A stretch of 64,000 bases of DNA, taken from positions 23,276,001 through 23,340,000 of the forward strand of contig NC_084892.1 of NCBI RefSeq assembly GCF_958979055.1, given 5' to 3'. The first letter of the stretch is position 1. The number at the start of each line of letters is the position of its first letter. This document shows, piece after piece, positions 51,673 through 63,677 of the stretch. This DNA comes from Alnus glutinosa (Eukaryota > Streptophyta > Magnoliopsida > Fagales > Betulaceae). The position numbers were made by a program, and so were the translations under genes. The notes under the pieces were generated by a model, which saw only the letters and a list, made by a program, of their open reading frames with translations, had not been told where the DNA came from and ran no database searches.

Positions 51673-51726
<54 letters not shown>
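51673..51726. repeat. (AAT)n microsatellite
   Basis: About 18 uninterrupted AAT units. Confidence 0.9.
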
Positions 51727-51728
<2 letters not shown>

Positions 51729-51878
51729 TATCTTAGACTAAGGGTGCATCTGGATCTGTGATTTGAAAACACAGATAATTATTTTTTTCAATTATAAAAA
51801 ACATTTATTGTTTTGATGTATGTCCCTCAATCCGAGGTGTTAATATTGTTGGTATTTTTTATTATTATTATGAAAGAT

Positions 51879-52054
51879 AAATGCTAGGGTTACTAATTTT
51901 TTTACTAAGAAATTGATACTAAAATGATGTGGAGAACATTTATTGGTACCCGTAGTATATTTTTTTTATTAATTATTTTGATCATTTCTAATAAATAAAC
52001 TCAACGTCATCTTATTATCCATCTCTTTATAAAAGATTTAGTACCCCTAACATT
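51879..52054. mobile_element. Hairpin MITE
   Basis: The left arm AAATGCTAGGGTTACTAA and the inverted right arm AAATGTTAGGGGTACTAA continue as imperfect inverted repeats of about 50 bp. Non-coding; the target duplication is unclear. Confidence 0.6.
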
Positions 52055-52936
52055 TTTTTTAATGAAAAGCACAAGTTGTCCTTGTCCTTTTACTTGTGGA
52101 ATATATCCACACAAAAAAAAGTACACATATTCCTTTTAAACTACCACCCAATTGTTAATGTCGAACAAACTTATAATGGTGTCAATGTCTCCATTAAGAT
52201 CAACAAAAAAATAAAAATAACCATAAATTTTCTTCAATAAGATAAAAAATGTCATTATAAATTCAAAAAAAAAAAAAAAACTAAAAAAAGTTATAAAAAA
52301 ATAATGAAAAATTATAAAAATTATAAATGAAAATTATAAAAATAATTCTTTTAGAAAAATCAGTTTTTTTTTTTGTTTTTTTATAACTTTTTGTTATTTT
52401 AGATTTTTTTTTTAATAATTTTTTAGTTTTATTTTAAAAAGAATTAATAATTTTATGAAGGATATTTTTACCATTAAGGGTGACATTTACATATTTTGAT
52501 AATTTAGAAAATAACATTAACATAATTAATAATTTGGAGATACATTAACAGTAAAATAGTAGTGGTAAGATGTTTGGTGTACTTTTTTCAAAAAAAAATT
52601 ACAATTCTTTTCACCTCCTGAAATCAAAACCGAGAAATCAACGAGTTGTAAAGATTCATATGTCAAAGTTCTCGAGTGACTCACAGAATTCCCTGGCGAA
52701 GGCTACGTTTGGCAAAAGAATTTAAAATTTTCTTTAAAAAAAAGTAAATTTTCTTTTTACACATTACCAAACAGTATTATTTACTTTTATCTTAAAAAAA
52801 AAAAAAAAAAAAATCAAAATTTTATTCTACTTTATCCCACGTCAATCAATTTTTCATCTTTTCTTCCTTCAACACCCTTTACCAAACACACCCCAATTCG
52901 TCTCTTTGTTCCCTTTTTAGCGGTCCTTCTTTTTAA
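52055..52936. other. AT-rich intergenic DNA
   Basis: No gene seen; many A and T runs. Confidence 0.5.
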
Positions 52937-53388
52937 GGATAACTTTACAAAAGAGTATCGAATTATATGCCGTTTTTTAGATAAGAGTATTAAACTAGCA
53001 AACGTCTCAAACTCAGGTATCTAAGTTTCCAAACGTCTCACTTAAGGGTATTTTGTTAGGATTTGCTGTTAAATCCAAACAGAGTACCCAAAATACCATT
53101 TTTTTTAAGTAAAAAAAATGCTATGATTTAATTGTTGGTATGAATTTAACGGAATTTACAAAAATATCCATGCATGAATCTTTGAAAAATTTTATAATTT
53201 TTTTTTTAAAGAAAAACATAGGGTTTTTTTTATTATTATTATTTTGGCAGGATTTAATAACAAATCCTAATGGAGTACTCTTAAGTGAGATATTTGGAAA
53301 TGTGGATACCCCAATTTGAAACGTTTGCTAGTTTAGTATCATTATCTCAAAACAGCGTATAATTTAATACCTTCTTGTGAAGTTATCC
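52937..53388. mobile_element. MULE-type MITE related to the 13685 copy
   Basis: The left end GGATAACTTTACAAAAGAG and the inverted right end GGATAACTTCACAAGAAGG open TIRs of about 120 bp. The flanks TCTTTTTAA and TATTTTTAA, with one or two extra bases at the right end, suggest a 9-bp duplication with one mismatch. It shares its layout with 13685-14144. Confidence 0.65.
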
Positions 53389-53835
53389 ATTATTTTTAAC
53401 TAATATCTCAACTTTGACCGACTAATGAGTGTTTCCCCTTCCATTCTTTTCTTTCATTTTATTTTCTTTATATATATATATAAGAGTTTTCTTTCAAACT
53501 GCATTGAATGAACTTCCTCTAACTCGATCAATTTATAAAAATAAAATATATCCCTTATAAAGTTTGAAGAACTTTTATTAAAAAAAAAAATGTGCATCTT
53601 GAATGCTATTAAAAAACATATGTTTCTCATATATAAGGAATACATATTATTTTTATAAATTGGGTTGGAAAAAGTTCCTCAAACTAGGAGCCAAACCACT
53701 CCTAGCCTTGAGGGGTCGTGGGGCTTTGCAAAATTTTGATTTTTTTTTTTTCTTATAAATTTGCATTTTAATTTTAATTTTATTTTATTTTTAATTTTGT
53801 CCCTCTCTTTAAAATTTTAATTTCGTCATTGCTGC
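53389..53835. other. AT-rich intergenic DNA
   Basis: No gene seen. Confidence 0.5.
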
Positions 53836-54243
53836 TAGGGGGTGCACAAGCGATTATGGTTAGCGATTATTGGTTAAAACCGCTAACCGCTAACCGCAAT
53901 CGCTTAAGGCAGTTATTGAATTTTAATAATTGCAACCACCTCCACCTAGGCGGTTAGCGGTTATTATGTTTATAACTAACAGTTTAAAAACAACTTTTTA
54001 ATTTAGGCTTTAGGCCGGTTTTTGGGCAAGTTTTAATTTTTTTTTTAAAAAAAAAAATTAATAATTTTTGACATTTTGGTACAAAATTAACAAATCTAAT
54101 TACAAATCCAAAACACTACAAATCCAAAACCAAAACATTACAAATCCAAATAATCAAATACAAACAAATTTTTAATATATATATCAAGTGTAGGCGGTTA
54201 ACTGTTGTGGACCGGTTATAATCGTCCCGTTTGTATAAGCCTA
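53836..54243. mobile_element. hAT-like non-autonomous element
   Basis: The start TAGGGGGTGCACAAGCG, then repeated GGTTAGCGGTTA and CCGCTAACCGC words, and a right end with GGCGGTTAACTG and CCGGTTATAATCG, are typical of a widespread plant hAT family. The target duplication is too worn to recognise. Confidence 0.55.
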
Positions 54244-54758
54244 CATGCCTCTAACCCAATTAAAAGGATTTATTTATTATTATTTTTTTCAATGACTTAC
54301 ACGTATAATATATTCACTTTTATGACAGCTCCTTTCGAAAAACATGTCAAAGTCGCGCAAATCAAACCCATCCTAAATCAAGGCACAAGAATGCACTATT
54401 ACTAGTATTAATTAAACAAATTAAATTTTCAAGATAAATAGTAAATTTAAAATTGTTTATATTTAAAAAATTAACTAAATAAAAATAAAGAAATTATGAA
54501 TCCGAATTTCCGGTTAAAATTTTTGTTTTTTATTTGTTGTTTTCCCTTCTTAAAACAAAGATATTGACAAAAAAACCCAAACACAAAACATTCTTAGAAA
54601 TAAAAAACTAATTCTTAAAAATAAAATATTTTTTAAACTAAAATTAAAACTACCGAAAAACACATTAAATTATTAATTAACAAATAGATTTGTATGCCTT
54701 AACTAGGAGAAAGTATACATGCACATAAATGCACTTGTATTTATGCTCAATAAAAAAA
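54244..54758. other. AT-rich intergenic DNA
   Basis: No gene seen. Confidence 0.5.
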
Positions 54759-54940
54759 GGAAAAAATACAATTTAGCCCCTCAAACTACCATCGATTTTC
54801 CGGATGGCACCCCAAACTACCAAAGCTTGGATTCCGGCCCCCCAAATTACCTGATGCTTGTTTTTTGGCCCCATCCGTCAGCTTCGGCCGTCTAACTGGA
54901 CGGAAACCGAGTCACGTGCGCGTCACGTGACTCATTTAAC
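54759..54940 (+). repeat. Left terminal inverted repeat of the MULE with a G-box palindrome
   Basis: The first 95 bp match the ends of the two Pack-MULEs. Further in, GAGTCACGTG (54909-54918) and CACGTGACTC (54924-54933) form a perfect 10-bp inverted repeat around CGCGT. Each arm contains CACGTG, the plant G-box core. Confidence 0.7.
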
Positions 54941-55039
54941 CAAAAAAACCCGAGATTACCCCTCTCCCCACAGACTGAAATTTTGAAAAATGGCCTTCTG
55001 TCCTTTAACTGAGAAAATCCAAAATAAAAATATGGTTTA

Positions 55040-55241
55040 TTATACATAAATTACGATTATGCCATTCAATAAATATAAGAGATTCAGATTTCAGATCCTA
55101 GGGTTTACTTCATTAGCTCACGCTGCTCACGCCTCACCTACGTTGGTCGACACTGTCGGAGGGGAGGAGACGAGCGATTCTCGAAGGGTGACTGTGGACG
55201 GGTGTTTCGTGCACGGAATCTCTTCCCCAGGAATATTGTAT
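55040..55241 (+). other. Likely 5' untranslated exon of the MULE transposase gene
   Basis: A GC-richer stretch ends at a good donor GTAAGT (55242). The intron would run to the acceptor CAAAG just before the ATG at 55948. The 100-codon frame that spans the donor is probably not translated. Confidence 0.4.
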
Positions 55242-55947
55242 GTAAGTACCCACTACCTAAATGCCGACACCCAACACCCGACACCTTATTTATACTTCAT
55301 AGAAAATGATGGGCAGTTTGTTTGTTTATTGCAATCTTTATTTGAAATTTTGACTTGTTAGACCTACCATACTTTATGATTCTTGTTTGTATATTGGGAG
55401 CCGACCTTTTTTGCATATGATTTGTTTGTTTAGCTAGTCCATTTTTTAGTTGGTCCCATTTGAATTAAGAAAATGGTTTTTAGGGTTTAGTGGTCCCCTA
55501 AGAGACAACCGTGGGTCAGTTGTATTATCCACTGTCCCCTTGTCCACACTTTCCTATCCCCTTGATTGAAAATTGAGTTTTGTAAATGCGAAAGTAATGG
55601 GTCAGTTGTTATGGGCTTGTGATTGAAAATGGAGCATGTTTGTACACACACACACACGTTACAAACACTGTGAGCATGTCTAGGATACCTGATTTGAATT
55701 TTTTTTACCAAAATAGTGAACACATGGGAAAAAAACAGAAAAGAGGAAAAAAGACGTAGGAAAAAAAATCATAATAACTAAAATAATAATAACTCAATGT
55801 GTTTGATTTAGAATAGTTTGATAATTATAATAACTCAATGGATGTTTAATAATCATAATAACTCAATGGGTGTCACTCACATGTGCACATCTTTTCACTT
55901 GATATTCAATTTGCTTGTTTCTTTATTTATTATGTTTTGTTGCAAAG

Positions 55948-57611
55948 ATGGCTACACGAGAGTTCGTATTTGAGGTGCATTATGGAGGTCATATAGATAG
56001 GAGGTTCATGAATTCATATGTTGGGGGAGATGTTGATGTGTACACGGATGCCATTTAGCCTGATAGGGTGTCGTTTTCAGTTGTAGAAGATATTGCTGAA
56101 AGCTATGGGTACAAATCCGGGGACTTGATTTATTACTTACTGCCGGGGTGTACTCTTCGAAATGGGTTGAAATTAATCACATCGAACTTTGATGTAAATG
56201 AAATGGTTCAAGCCTACTTGGGTCTACCAATTGTTGAGTTGTACATCAACTCATTTAGTGAGTCCATTCCTGACATTGATGAGGGTAATGATGAAGATAA
56301 TAATGATAATGATAATGACAATGATGATGATGAGAGGGGGTATTCTAGGATCGAGCGTGACGATATATATTGGGAAGAGGTAAATGAACCGGATCTGTTT
56401 GTGGATAATGATGATGTTCATGATGATGTTCCTGGGCCATCTATGGGGAGGGGGGGCATTAGAAAGGTTGGAGACATCGATGGGGAGGATAGGGAGGAAA
56501 GTGATGGTGGTGTGGAAGGTGAAGAGAGCGATGAAAGTGATGAGGGTGAAGAGGAAGGTGATGAAGACAAAGGTAGGTTAAGAGTCGACCATTCTAACAG
56601 TGGATCTGATTATGATTATGATGCAAACTCAGACATGCCACGCAGTGACATTCTTACATCTCCTCCCAGAAGTGATGATGAGTATGAGGTGACCTCCCAG
56701 AGTCAGAGGAGACATGTGACAGAGCCTTCTGAGTTCCAAACGGCTGACATGGGTAACACAGAGTTTGTGGTGGGTCAAAAATTTCTGTCAATCCAGGTTT
56801 TCAGAAATGCAGTTAGAGAGACTAATGTAAACATGGGGAAGGATGTAAAGTTTAAGAGGAATTACCTTGCGAAATGTATAGTGGTATGTAGGGATATGCG
56901 TTGCAAATATAGGATTTATGGGCGCAAGTGCAAGGATGAGGAATCCTTTGAAGTTCGATCAGTTCAGTCCGTACACAATTGTAGGAGGAAACACAAGAAT
57001 TCTATTTTGAAATCGTCTTGGATTGCGGATAAGTTGATTGAGAAGTTCAGAGCACAACCCAACATGCCTGTAAAGGCAATGGTAGAGACAGTGAAAGAAA
57101 GATGGGGTGTAGATGTGAAAGAGCATAGGTTGTATCGGGCTCGAAGACTTGCAAAAGACAAGATACGTGGCAAAGTGAACGACCAGTACAAGAAGTTGTG
57201 GGACTTTTGTGAGACAATCAGGAGAACAAATATTGGCAATTGTGTAATGATGAAAATAGAGAGGCCATTACCCGATAAGCCCGCAAAATTTCAAAGGTTG
57301 TACTTCTCCTTGGCCGCCATGAAAAACGGTTTTCTTGCTGGTTGTAGGCCCATCATTGGGTTGAATGGGTGCTTCTTGAAAGGTCCGCATAAGGGCCAAC
57401 TTTTGGCTGCCATTTCAAGGGATGCAAATAATCAGATGTATCCAGTGGCTTTTGCAGTGGTAGAAGCAGCAGTCAAAGATAGTTGGACTTGGTTTTTAGA
57501 GGCTTTGCTTTCGGATCTTGGCACCCCCCCCCGCAGAGGGATGGACATTTATTTCTGATCGTCAGAAGGTAAAGTACCAATTACATATTCCTTTAATCAA
57601 TCAATCAATTT

Positions 57612-57642
<31 letters not shown>

Positions 57643-59989
57643 ATGATACAATCAATGTTATGTCTGACATTTTAATTTTACTTTGCGCAGGGTCTGGTCC
57701 CGAGTTTGGAAGTGGTGGCTCCCGGTGCTGAGCATCGGATTTGTTGTAGACATTTGTACGCAAATTACAGAGATGTAGGTCACAGAGGTTTGGCATTGAA
57801 GGAGAAGCTTTGGAACGCGGCTGCCGCTTACACAGAGGCTGAGTGGTCTATAGAAATGGAGGAACTAAAGGGGACAAGCCCGGATGCGTATGATTACCTG
57901 TTCCAAGATTGACCCAAGTACGTGGTCAAGGGCTTGGTTCAGTACCTTCCCTAAGTGCGATTTAATTGTGAATAACCTCTCAGAATGTTTCAATGCTTGG
58001 ATTTTGAAACAACGTGACCTGCCAATAATATCGTTGATGGAAATGTTGAGAAAAAAATTGATGAAGAGATACCAAAAGAAGCGGGAAGGCATCATAAAAA
58101 TGGATGGCAAGATTTGTCCAAAAATTTTGGAACGGTTAGATGAACTCTCACGAGATGTTAGTCATTGCAATGGTGTGTATGCTGGGGATGGGTTTTTTGA
58201 AGTGACAGACAAGCAGAAATAACATGTGGTTAACTTGGTTAGAAGAACATGTGGGTGTAGACAATGGGACATGACGGGAATCCCATGTGCACATGCAATA
58301 TGTGCAATATAGAAAGATAGTGCAAAACCTGTTGACTATGTTTTTGATTGGTATACTGTGGATATGCTTAAAAAGTCATATGAACATGTCGTGTATCCCA
58401 TGCCTAGTGAAGAACAGTGGACTAAGACAAATGGCGTGCATGTAGACCCACCAGTAGTTAGAATACAACCTGGAATGCCGAGAGTAATGAGGACCAGAGG
58501 ACCAGAGGAGCCCAAAAATCAATACAGGATAAGGAAGGGTGGGGTTACTATGAGATGTTCCAGATGTAGGGGTACTGGACACAACCTAAGAACATGTCCC
58601 CGCATAAGAATAGAGGCAGTTAATTATAGAGGACCTCGTAGGAGTGAGGTAAATTCCTTTGACAGTTTTAGGGTTTATTTCTTGGTATTCAATGTGATGC
58701 TTAATCATTATGTTGACATTTGTTTTTTTAATGTGGTAGGTGCAATCTACTGAATCGAATCCCCATTCTACAGTTGACACTGAATCGAATCCTCAATCTA
58801 CAGTTGATTCTGAACCGGTAACTTTCTCATGTCATAACTTTTCTATCATTTACATTACATTTGCCACTAACCCTCATAAGGTAAACATCCATTTTGCAGC
58901 CCTCAATTGCCCATCACACCTCACAAACCACTGTTGCATCGTCTAGAGGAAGGAGTAAGGGAAGGGGTAGGGGTACCAGCGGTAGGGGTAGAGGTAGAGG
59001 TAGAGGTCAGTCACAGCCACAACCACATACTCTACCTTAGTCTCAGTGTCAGTCTCAGCCTTTGGCCCAGCATCAGACTCAGCCTTCGCCTCATACCAAT
59101 GATTGGGTGAGTACTGGAAACACCCATATTTTACGTATTTATTTATTGTTAACCCCACCCAAACTTATTGTTAACTTATTGTCTTGACAGTGTCCAAGTA
59201 CCGTCAACACAGTCCGAGGGTATGGACCGCATTCACAGTCACAGCCTCGGACCCATGCCAATGTTATTGTGAGCATTCTTTTATAATAGAACTTTAAACT
59301 TTTATATTGTAGTATGTTCAACACTAATTACTGTGTCTCTACAGTCTCAAGGGACTATGAACACAGTAAGGATGTATTGACCTTTGTCAGTACAGCCGCA
59401 TTCTCAGTCACAACCTCAGCCTCAGACAAATGCTTTTGTAAGCCCTCAATCCACCATTATTTTATATATGTTGCTTTATGTAAGTTTTGGTATAACCTAA
59501 TTAACAACATTTTGCAGTCTCATGGTAATGTCAACACAGTTAGATTATATGGACCCCCTACACCATCACAGTCACAGCCAACAACTATTGTGAGCAATCA
59601 AAACACTCGTTCTCTAAGTTTTGAATTTTATTTAAATTTTTAACTCATGTCACTGATTTAATTTAAATTTACAGTTTCAAGGTACTGTCAACACTGTTAG
59701 ATTGTATGGACCCCCTACACCATCAGGGAACTCTCAGCCAAGAGGGTATACTCAGCCAACAGGGTCTTCTCAGCTAGGAGGATTTTCTCAGCCAATAGGG
59801 TCTTCATCAAAGCCTGTTACTAGAGGTCGAAAGATTGTTCCAACAGTGGAGAAGGCAATTGACGTACTTGAGGCTAATCATAGAAAGAGGAAGAATGCCG
59901 GAATGGCAAAAATATTAGGGTGGTTGTGTTGTGTTAGTGATAAACAATTTATGGATGTGTTTGGATGTGTTATTGTGGAAATGTTTTGA
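55948..59989 (+). pseudogene. mudrA-like MULE transposase, decayed
   Basis: Starts at ATG 55948 (MATREFVFEVHYGG). In order: an N-terminal domain to about 56270; a very acidic Asp/Glu/Asn linker (56280-56580); the MuDR DNA-binding domain (about 56760-56980, with C...C...H.C); the MULE DDE region (about 57320-57990); the SWIM zinc finger CGCRQWDMTGIPCAH (58249-58293); and a CCHC knuckle CSRCRGTGHNLRTC (58558-58599). An RG-rich and Gln/Ser-rich tail lies on small exons to 59989. The intron at 57570-57690 separates the second Asp region from the next. Damage: stops at 56056, 58220, 58310, 59038 and 59378; one extra C in the C9 run at 57524-57532; one extra T near 57901. The first catalytic Asp of the family is Asn here (LNGCFLKG, codon 57364-57366). 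Not functional as read. Confidence 0.85.
58740..59830 (+). repeat. Tandemly duplicated symmetric exons in the transposase tail
   Basis: Small exons with AG acceptors and GT donors: 58740-58817 (78 nt), one at about 58901-59105 (RG-rich, Gln-rich), 59191-59268 (78 nt), 59345-59437 (93 nt), 59518-59589 (72 nt) and the last from 59675. The 78-, 93- and 72-nt exons are multiples of three in phase 0. The last four begin with variants of SQGTVNTVRLYGPP. Units are about 155-175 bp apart. Exon 58740 has its own internal repeat ESNP(H/Q)STVD(T/S). Confidence 0.75.
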
Positions 59990-60300
59990 TGACAAACAAG
60001 TGTTGTTTTGATGACTAAAGTGAAGGATATGTTTGGATGTAATTGATTAGACAAACATGTGTAATTATGTAATTGTGTTGATGACTTAGATGATGGATGT
60101 ATTTGAACCTAATTTGATGAAAAGTAGGTGTTGTTTTGATGATTTAGGTGATGGATATGTTTGGACAAGCATGTGTTATTATGGAATTGCAAGGATGACT
60201 TGGATGATGCCTAAATATTTGGATGTAAGTAATTCGATGACAAGCAGGTGTTGTTTTTATGACTTGGATGATTGTTATGTTGGGTTGTAATGGATTAAAG
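59980..60300 (+). repeat. About 120-bp imperfect tandem repeat, three copies
   Basis: The phrase GATGA(C/A)AA(A/G)(C/T)A(A/G)GTGTTG occurs at about 59989, 60116 and 60235, followed each time by similar TTTGATGACTT...GATGG...TTTGGATG text. It lies directly after the transposase tail, in the presumed 3' region. Confidence 0.65.
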
Positions 60301-60466
60301 ATAGATATTGAGCACTTTTCATTGAGCAGGTGTTGTGTACACATTACACATTTGTACGAATTGAGCACTTTTTACTAAATTAAATACCCAACTCATGTTC
60401 TTGTCAATACATATAGCCAATGCTCAATCTCATTAATAACACCATGACAAAGAAACATACCTAACA

Positions 60467-63400
60467 TGTCACGCCCCCATATTGGGATATAAGGGGAAAC
60501 GTGAGTTTGAGTGCTAAAAACCATTGAAAAGTAAGCATACATTTAAAACATATAGATTGTAACTTCTTATTATATTATTCCTGTCTAATAATAAATCTTT
60601 ACAACGCCATGAATTTCAATAAGAGACATACTATACAAAGTAAAGGTTTGGTCGATCCACAATGAACTATTGCTTTTAGCGAGGTCTACGCCATTACAAA
60701 GAAATGACTCCGTCTTACTGTGTTATCTGAAAAGATTTGGGAAAATAAGGGGTGAGTTTGACAATTCAGTAAGGAAATCGCAACAATAAAAGTGAAATTT
60801 TCTTTTCAGGAGTTTTAAATAAAATTCAAATAATTTAGCAGATAAAGAAACAGTTAAATAACATGCAAATAGATCAAATGCAGCATGGTGTTGAATCATT
60901 TATACAGTGTGTCAGTTTTACCCTCCACCGGCCCACCTCCGCAATTTAACCATGTGCGGCGCACGTTTGGCACGTCCAAAAGGACCGATCCCGAAGGACC
61001 TAATATGCTCAGCCTGTCGTCACAGAGAAGAGCTGACGGATTAGGAACTTCCCTAGGTGAAGCCCTCCCGACCGATAGCCCACACTTTTGATGTGGTTGC
61101 CACGCTACCCAAATGGATTCGGATCAAAACACGATGCAACCGTGGGGTAAAACTTTGTGGAATATATGCACATATAATTACGATAATATCATCATTATCC
61201 GCTCACAAGGAGCACATGCAACATATACGATATGATGCACAAATACAACTATACAGAATCTCATGAAATCCTCATATAACACATATACATTTGATATCAT
61301 ATAATCACATGATTTCTCAATCACATTTGATAATAAGAGTAATATCATGACAAAATATTAAAGAGACAATTAATATAAGGGAATAAAGGCGTTTAGGAAA
61401 AATCCCCAACTTTTTCTTTTGAAAAGTCTTATTAAAATTTTGCCGGGGTTTTTAGGTTGTGTTCCCTTACCTGGACTAGTCATTAGCGTCGGGGTCGAGC
61501 TTTTACCTAAATAAATTGAAAGTAGAAGCTTAGAAGAATATTCTAAAATTTGTAGTCTAAAACATAATTAAAATAATCATAACACGTAACAAGAGGTCTT
61601 CAAATTATACTACCCATTAATAATTCATAAGTCCATATTACTACTTAGTGACTAAATCACCAACGCTCTAGAAATTTTAATATGAACTCTTTTGGCCTAA
61701 CCCGCAGAAACTCTCCTAAAACAACTACTCTCTTGAATTGACCAATCCTTAGTCCGAAATTCCATATCCAACAAAACAAAATTAAGCTGAACTCATTAAA
61801 GTTTATGGCAACATACTAGAACCTTATCCGAAGCATAAACACCATCTGATCATCAAGAGAGAACTCAGTTCTCATCAAATTGTCCCAAAACATGATAAAT
61901 CCCCACGCCTTTAAGCCGAAACTCCATGCACTAAAAAAAATCATCCAATAATAAGATCATAAATAGAAAACCAACGTTCTCAGGCAACCCATAATTTTTC
62001 CTCAACTTAACTAAATGAAATCAGCAATTCAAACATAAATTAATGTCTAAAACCTTCAATATTCACCATGTTTTTACTACTAAAAGTTCTCCACAATCGG
62101 CTATCCACAACCTAAGAATTCCAATTACATAGTATCACCAAAATCAAATATCATATAATCAACCACCAAAATGAATAAAAATAAGAACTCAGAATTTTAC
62201 AAAGTCAAAATCACTCAAAACATAGAGAAACCCATTCAGTCTCAATTTGAATATCCAAAGAAATCAACCCAAAAGAGATTCTACCAATCTTAGATACCTA
62301 TAACAGATTGAAATGGAGTTTTAACAATTCTACAAAATCCATTGACAAACCATGTATCAATTTTCATCACTAAAACATAGAATAGTTGATATGATTCTCC
62401 CCCACATCATCCAAAAATATCCAATCGGTTTACCTATAGAAAGACACTCCAGAATAATTGTCTTCCTCTTTTCTACCAAAAATTATTCTTAAAGCAAAAA
62501 AGTTTGCTCAATTAATCTACAACACTCCACCGATTTCATCTCCAAACACACCCAGATTTTTATTGCCCATTACCCAAAACCCATCAACAATTTCATAGAA
62601 ATTACACCCTTATAAATCCATAATGAAATTACTAGAATTGTAAGGATTTTCTCAGAAAACTATCGGAGGTATCACCGAAGCTCGTCAATGGAGGACTGGG
62701 TTTTTCGGGTCTCACGGTTTCTCGGGTCTTCCTAAATCGGGTCACCTCCAGTTCTCTTCCTCGAGTCCTCGGGTTACGGGTTCACCGGAATCACCACTGA
62801 AATCGCCGGAATCGCACTCCAAGTCATCAGAAATCACCACCGACGACGACCCACAGAAAACCCAGCTCTATCTCGTCGGAAATTGCATCCTCCGGCCACC
62901 GGACTTTGCCATCGCCTCGACCCGTTGTTGAATCGCCAGAAATTGGCTCCTGGAGGACCGGCCATTGACGATCGAGTCTCATAGGGTCACGGCTCCACTG
63001 AAAATTGCACCCCCAGCTCACCGGCAACAACCCAGCTCCGGCCGCAGGCGACCCATGGAGGATCGGCCTCCGGTTCTCCATCTTTGTTTCGTCCCTATCA
63101 GACCCGTCGGAAATCGGGCCTGGGTCCCGGTTTCACGATCTCCCGGCATCTCTCTCACCCGATCTCTCATCTCACTCTCTCTGATTCTCTTTCTCTTTAT
63201 CTCATCTCTAATCTCACTCTCTTGGTCTTTTTGTCTCTCTCTGTTCTCTCCTTCTCACTCTCTGTGTGGTATCCGGACAAGAAGAAGAAAGAACGAAGAA
63301 GGAGAACTGAAGAAAGAGGATGAAGAAATGAGAGAGAGAGAGGAAAAATATTAAAAGAAGGAAACAACTTGCACGGCAAGTTGTTTGAATTTTTTTTTTT

Positions 63401-63485
63401 TTTTTCTACTTGTTTAATAAGTTAACTAAACTTACTTAATAAGTTATTATTATTATTATTATTAATAAAAATCTGGGATATTACA
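60467..63485 (-). mobile_element. 3.0-kb solo LTR of a Gypsy-type retrotransposon
   Basis: Ends TGTCACGCCCCCATATTGG at left and ATCTGGGATATTACA at right. On the minus strand it reads TGTAATATCCC...GCGTGACA, the TG...CA form of long plant LTRs of the Tekay/Del type. It is flanked by a perfect 5-bp TAACA (60462-60466 and 63486-63490). No internal region or second LTR is present, so the element was reduced by recombination between its LTRs. The GA/CT-rich and GC-rich part at 62680-63360 is probably its promoter and leader. Open frames within it are not genes. Confidence 0.85.
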
Positions 63486-63677
63486 TAACATTCAAAACAA
63501 AGAGGCATCCAAAATGATAATTTTATACATGCATAACATCCAAAATGAAAACATACAATTGAACATTTTTCACAACTGTCATTTTAACATCAACTTAGTA
63601 CTTCTAGGTCCGCTATAATTAATAAAATAAAAGCCTAATACCAAAATGCCAACTAACAACGCAGTCCTAAACATCTT

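Noticed and set aside
51673..51726. Possible CRISPR-like or tandem regulatory array
   Set aside because: It is a plain AAT microsatellite; no repeat-spacer structure occurs anywhere in the window.
55059..55361. A 100-residue protein upstream of the MULE transposase
   Set aside because: The frame runs through a strong GTAAGT donor and has no domain; more likely an untranslated exon.
62827..63379. Open frames in the 62.8-63.4 kb GC-rich stretch
   Set aside because: They lie within the solo LTR leader region and are rich in low-complexity GA/CT text.
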